64,000 nucleotides of DNA. It comes from Gymnothorax reevesii (Eukaryota; Chordata; Actinopteri; Anguilliformes; Muraenidae). This document shows, piece after piece, positions 59,890 to 64,000 of this stretch. Every line of letters begins with the position of its first letter. Positions within the stretch are counted from its first letter, which is position 1. The position numbers were made by a program, and so were the translations under genes. Below the pieces are notes generated by a model that made no database searches, had not been told where the DNA came from, and was given only the letters and a program-made list of their open reading frames with translations. The stretch is taken from the NCBI GenBank assembly GCA_029721435.1, contig CM056581.1, positions 72,960,712 to 73,024,711 of the forward strand, given 5' to 3'.

Positions 59890-62080
59890 CTAGGCGGTTG
59901 CTATGGTGTTCTGGGTGGTTGCTAGGGCGTTGCTAGGCAGTTGCTATGGTGTTTTGGGTGGTTGCTAGGTGGTTGCTATGGTGTTCTGAGGGTGGTTGCT
60001 TGGGGGTTGCTAGGCAGTTGCTATGGTGTTCTGGGTGGTTGCTAGGCGGTTGCTATGGTGTTCTGGGTGGGTGCTCGGGCGTTGCTAGGCAGTTGCTATG
60101 GTGTTCTTGGTGGTTGCTAGGCGGTTGCTATGGTGTTCTGGGTGGTTGCTAGGCGGTTGCTATGGTGTTCTGGGTGGTTGCTAGGGCGTTGCTAGGCAGT
60201 TGCTATGGTGTTCTGGGTGGTTGCTAGGCGGGTGCTATGGTGTTCTGGGTGGTTGCTAGGGCATTGCTAGGCTGTTGCTATGGTGTTCTGGGTGGTTGCT
60301 AGGGCGTTGCTAGGCGGTTGCTATGGTGTTCTGGGTGGTTGCTAGGGCGTTGCTAGGCAGTTGCTATGGTGTTCTGGGTGGTTGCTAGGCGGTTGCTATG
60401 GTGTTCTGGGTGGTTGCTAGGGCGTTGCTAGGCAGTTGCTATAGCATTCTGGGTGGTTGCTAGGGCGTTGCTAGGCAGTTGCTGTGGTGTTCTGGCTGGT
60501 TGCTAGGTCGTTCCTAGGCAGTTGCTATGGTGTTCTGGGTGGTTGCTAGGCGTTTGCTATGGTGTTCTGGGTGGTTGCTAGGCGGTTGCTATGGTGTTCT
60601 GGGTGGTTGCTAGGGCGTTGCTAGGCAGTTGCTATGGTGTTCTGGGTGGTTGCTAGGCGGTTGCTATGGTGTTCTGGGTGGTTGCTAGGGCGTTGCTAGG
60701 CAGTTGCTATGGTGTTTTGGGTGGTTGCTAGGTGGTTGCTATGGTGTTCTGGGTGGTTGCTAGGGCGTTGCTAGGCAGTTGCTATGGTGTTCTGGGTGGT
60801 TGCTAGGTGGTTGGTTTGGTGTTCTGGGTGGTTGGTAGGCGGTTGCTATTGTGTTCTGGGTGGTTGCTAGGGCGTTGCTAGGCAGTTTCTATGGTGTTCT
60901 GGGTGGTTGCTAGGGCATTGCTATGGTGTTCTGGGTGGTTGCTCGGCGGTTGCTATGGTGTTCTGGGTGGTTGCTAGGGCGTCGCTAGGCAGTTGCTATG
61001 GTGTTCTGGGTGGTTGCTAGGCGGTTGCTATGGTGTTCTGGGTGGTTGCTAGGGCGTTGCTAGGCAGTTGCTATGGTGTTTTGGGTGGTTGCTAGGTGGT
61101 TGCTATGGTGTTCTGGGTGGTTGCTAGGGCGTTGCTAGGCAGTTGCTATGGTGTTCTGGGTGGTTGCTAGGTGGTTGCTATGGTGTTCTGGGTGGTTGCT
61201 AGGCGGGTGCTATGGTGTTCTGGGTGGTTGCTAGGCGGTTGCTATGGTGTTCTGGGTGGTTGCTAGGGCGTTGCTAGGCAGTTGCTATGGTGTTCTGGGT
61301 GGTTGCTAGGCGGTTGCTATGGTGTTCTGGGTGGTTGCTAGGGCATTGCTAGGCTGTTGCTATGGTGTTCTGGGTGGTTGCTAGGGCGTTGCTAGGCGGT
61401 TGCTATGGTGTTCTGGGTGGTTGCTAGGGTGTTGCTAGGCAGTTGCTATGGTGTTGTGGGTGGTTGCTAGGCGGTTGCTATGGTGTTCTGGGTGGTTGCT
61501 AGGGCGTTGCTAGGCAGTTGCTTTGGTGTTTTGGGTGGTTGCTAGGTGGTTGCTATGGTGTTCTGGGTGGTTGCTAAGGCGTTGCTAGGCAGTTGCTATA
61601 GTGGTCTGGGTGGTTGCCAGAGCATTGCTAAGCAGTTGCTATGGTGTTCTAAGTGGTTGCTAGGGCGTTGCTAGGAAGTTGCTATGGTGTTCTGGGTGGT
61701 TGCTAGGCGGTTGCTATGGTGTTCTGGGTGGTTGCTACGCGGTTGCTATGGTGTTCTGGGTGGTTGCTAGGGCGTTGCTAGGCAGTTGCTATGGTGTTCT
61801 GGGTGGTTGCTAGGCGGTTGCTATGGTGTTCTGGGTGGTTGCTAGGGCATTGCTAGGCAGTTGCTATAGTGTTCTGGGTGGTTGCTAGGCAGTTGCTATG
61901 GTGTTTTGGGTGGTTGCTTGGCGGTTGCTATGGTGTTCTGAATATTTGCTTGGGCATTGCTCGACAGTTGCTATGTTGTTCTTGTTGTTGCTAGGGCGTT
62001 GATGTGTCTTGTTTGGGGATCGAGTGAAAACTGGGAGAAGTAGTGAACCGTACGATTACGAAATTATTTGGAATATTAAC

Positions 62081-62641
62081 AAGCAAGGAAGGAGGGAAAG
62101 GAGAAACTAATGAGGGGAGTAAGAAATGAAGAAATAGAGGAAAAAAAGAAGGAAATCAAAGGAAGGCAGGAAAGAACAAAGGAAAGAAGGCGAGGATGGA
62201 TGGAAAGAAACAGAGGAATGAAGGAAAGAAGGAAGTAAAGAAGGAAGGAAAGGAAGAAGGGAAGAAGAAGGATTTAAGTAAAGATAGAAGGAAGTGAGGA
62301 AGAAGAAATGAAAAACAGAAGGAAAGAGAGAAGGAAGGAAAGAAAAAGTAAAGAAAGGAAGAGGGAGGGAAAGAGAGGGAAAGCAGAAAGAAGAAATGAA
62401 GAAAGATAAGAAGGATATGAAGGAATGAAAGAAGGCATGATGGAAGGAAAGAAAAACTAAGGAAGGTAGGAAAGAAAATTGGAAGGGAGGAAGAATGGGA
62501 GGAAGGATGAAAGGCAGGATAGAAGGAAGTAAAGTAGGAAAGAAGGAACGAATAAAGGAAGGAAGGAACGAAGGAAAGAAATAGGAGGGAAAAAGAAAGA
62601 AGGAATGACAGAAAATAGAAAGAAGGAAAGCAGCAAGGAAG
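62081..62641 (+). repeat. Polypurine tract (spacer 11)
   Basis: Degenerate GGAAG tract whose first 70 bp is more diverged than in other copies. Confidence 0.92.
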
Positions 62642-62939
62642 CTGTAGTCTCAAGAGAGCCAGATCGTAGTCTTACAGCCTGAGAAACTGACAGTTACAGC
62701 AGGTGGTCAGAACACCTGGCACAAGATTCCATTTGCTTAATGGCCCTATTGTGATGTCATAATGCCAATGTTAAGTCTATGGGGGGAAAAATGTATAGTT
62801 TTTTATTAATAACTCAAAAAGTATAAAAGTTACAAAGATGAAAAATACATTGCACAGGTGTCCTAAGTAAGACCTACGCAACGCAGTTTGAATGAAGTTT
62901 CTACGATAAACGGTTGAGGCCGCATTAAGTGTGTTAGAA

Positions 62940-62940
<1 letters not shown>

Positions 62941-62990
<50 letters not shown>

Positions 62991-63151
62991 GAAGACCAGG
63001 ATAACAATAGTGAGCATTTTCAATGCACACTAATAATAATAATAAGAAGAAGACCAGGATAACAATAGTGAGCATTTTCAATGCACACTAATAACAATAA
63101 TAATAAGAAGAAGACCAGGATAACAATAGTGAGCATTTTCAATGCACACTA
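62941..63151 (+). repeat. (AAT)n plus three hairpin cassettes (spacer 11)
   Basis: AAT run to about 62990, then hairpins at 63008-63032, 63066-63090 and 63127-63151, each preceded by AGACCAGGATAACAA and separated by AAT/AAC-rich runs. The step is 58 to 61 bp. Confidence 0.92.
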
Positions 63152-63588
63152 ATAATAATAATAACTAGACAATGTAATTCCAGGGAATTACGTGTGCATT
63201 GAAAATGCAAAGTGTAGTTGCATAAGGTGGAGTTTATAACCTATCATTTCATTATGATATTGGTAGCTACGTTTTTAGTAGGATAATTATGGTAGTGGTG
63301 AGGACTTTTATTTTGAAACAGATGTGGACTGAGGAAACAGTTTGCGGGAGTCATAGTTGATGACAACTGTCATATGGAAATTTTTAATAGTGACATTTTT
63401 TAATAGTGAAAAATTGTAGTAAGGACTTATATTTTGAGACAGGATTGGGCAGAAGAAACAGTTGCCGGAAGTCATAGTCGAAAACAATCAGGAGTTGGAA
63501 TGGCTGAAAGGTTGATAAGTTGAGTAGCTTAAAAAGTTACATTTTTTTATTGTAATTTGACATAATGAGGACTGGCTGTAACAGTTGT

Positions 63589-64000
63589 TAGGCAGTTGCT
63601 ATGGTGTTCTGTGTACTTGTGAGGGTGTTGCTAGGCAGCTGCTATCGTGTTCTGGGTGGTTGCTAGGGCATTGCTAGGCAGTTGCTATGGTGTTCTGGGT
63701 GGTTCATAGGGCGTTGCTAGGCGGTTGCTATGGTGTTCTGGGTAGTTGCTAGGCGGTTGCTATGGCGTTCTGGGTGGTTGCTAGAGCGTTGCTATGGGGT
63801 TCTGGGTGGTTGCTAGGCGGTTGCTATGGCATTCTGGGTGGTTGCTAGGGCTTTGCTAAGCAGTTGCTATGATGTTCTGGGTGGTTGCTAGGGCGTTGCT
63901 AGGTGGTTGCTATGGTGTTCTGGGTGGTTGCTAGGGTGTTGCTAGGCAGTTGCTATGCTGTTCTGGGTGGTTGCTAGGCCGTTGCTATGGTGTTCTGAGT
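63589..64000 (+). repeat. Minisatellite block 12 (partial, runs off right edge)
   Basis: Begins with the conserved right-of-spacer series (TGTGTACTTGTGAGGG, CAGCTGCTATCG, later GGGCTTTGCTAAGCAG near 63850), closely matching the start of block 8. The array continues past the window. Confidence 0.95.

Larger units (their letters stand above)
57061..61939 (+). repeat. Minisatellite block 11 (4.9 kb)
   Basis: 43/32-bp lattice with both conserved flank series. The first 0.4 kb and the following units resemble blocks 5 and 8. It contains an exact-step 1,200-bp tandem duplication (57490-59890). The rest, 59.9-61.9 kb, is among the most regular consensus minisatellite in the window. Confidence 0.95.
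61940..63588 (+). repeat. Composite spacer, copy 11 of 11
   Basis: The longest copy, with three hairpin cassettes. The left end of the purine tract has private changes (AAGCAAGGAAGG, GGGGAGTAAGAAATGAAG). The right half is close to copy 7: both have ACTAGACAATG and TTTATAACCTATC. Confidence 0.93.

Noticed and set aside
1..64000. Ribosomal DNA intergenic spacer
   Set aside because: A variable repeat array with periodic spacers resembles an IGS in form, but no rRNA gene sequence occurs anywhere in 64 kb.

Overview
This window appears to be eukaryotic, non-coding satellite DNA. I find no credible protein-coding gene, tRNA, rRNA or CRISPR array. The G/T-rich minisatellite built on TTGCTAGG/TTGCTATGG words, mixed with (AAT)n and GAAGG tracts, resembles repeats I associate with teleost fish, probably cyprinids. 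That assignment rests on recollection and inference, because I could not run a database search.

Layout: the whole 64 kb is one composite higher-order array. A 1.42-1.65 kb spacer occurs 11 times, always in the same orientation, starting at about 1412, 8323, 12753, 16944, 22435, 26318, 39222, 45241, 50317, 55593 and 61940. Minisatellite blocks of about 2.3 to 11.5 kb separate the spacers. The start-to-start period therefore varies from about 3.9 to 12.9 kb. Window ends 1-1411 and 63589-64000 are partial minisatellite blocks, so the array continues on both sides.

The minisatellite is a lattice of 11-bp words. An 11-mer (TTGCTATGGTG) plus a 10-mer (TTCTGGGTGG) is followed by one 11-mer of the type TTGCTAGGCGG, giving a 32-bp unit, or by two (TTGCTAGGGCG then TTGCTAGGCAG), giving a 43-bp unit. 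A 43+32 pair makes 75 bp.

Each spacer holds, in order: degenerate minisatellite words; a short AT-rich piece; a polypurine GAAGG-type tract of about 0.5-0.6 kb; a near-unique segment with an inverted E-box pair and a TATAAAAG word; an (AAT)n microsatellite; zero to three copies of a hairpin cassette; a nested inverted repeat; and an AT-rich segment that is itself an old ~121-bp tandem duplication.

On top of this lie large recent duplications: about 6.9 kb at the left, 5.1-5.3 kb at 45-55 kb, an exact 1,200-bp step at 57.5-59.9 kb, and nested 3,255-, 1,899-, 695-, 182-, 150- and 71-bp steps inside the unusual 11.5-kb block at 27.7-39.2 kb. The array looks like the product of repeated unequal exchange or replication-based amplification of a composite unit. 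The open reading frames present are by-products of the repeat lattice.
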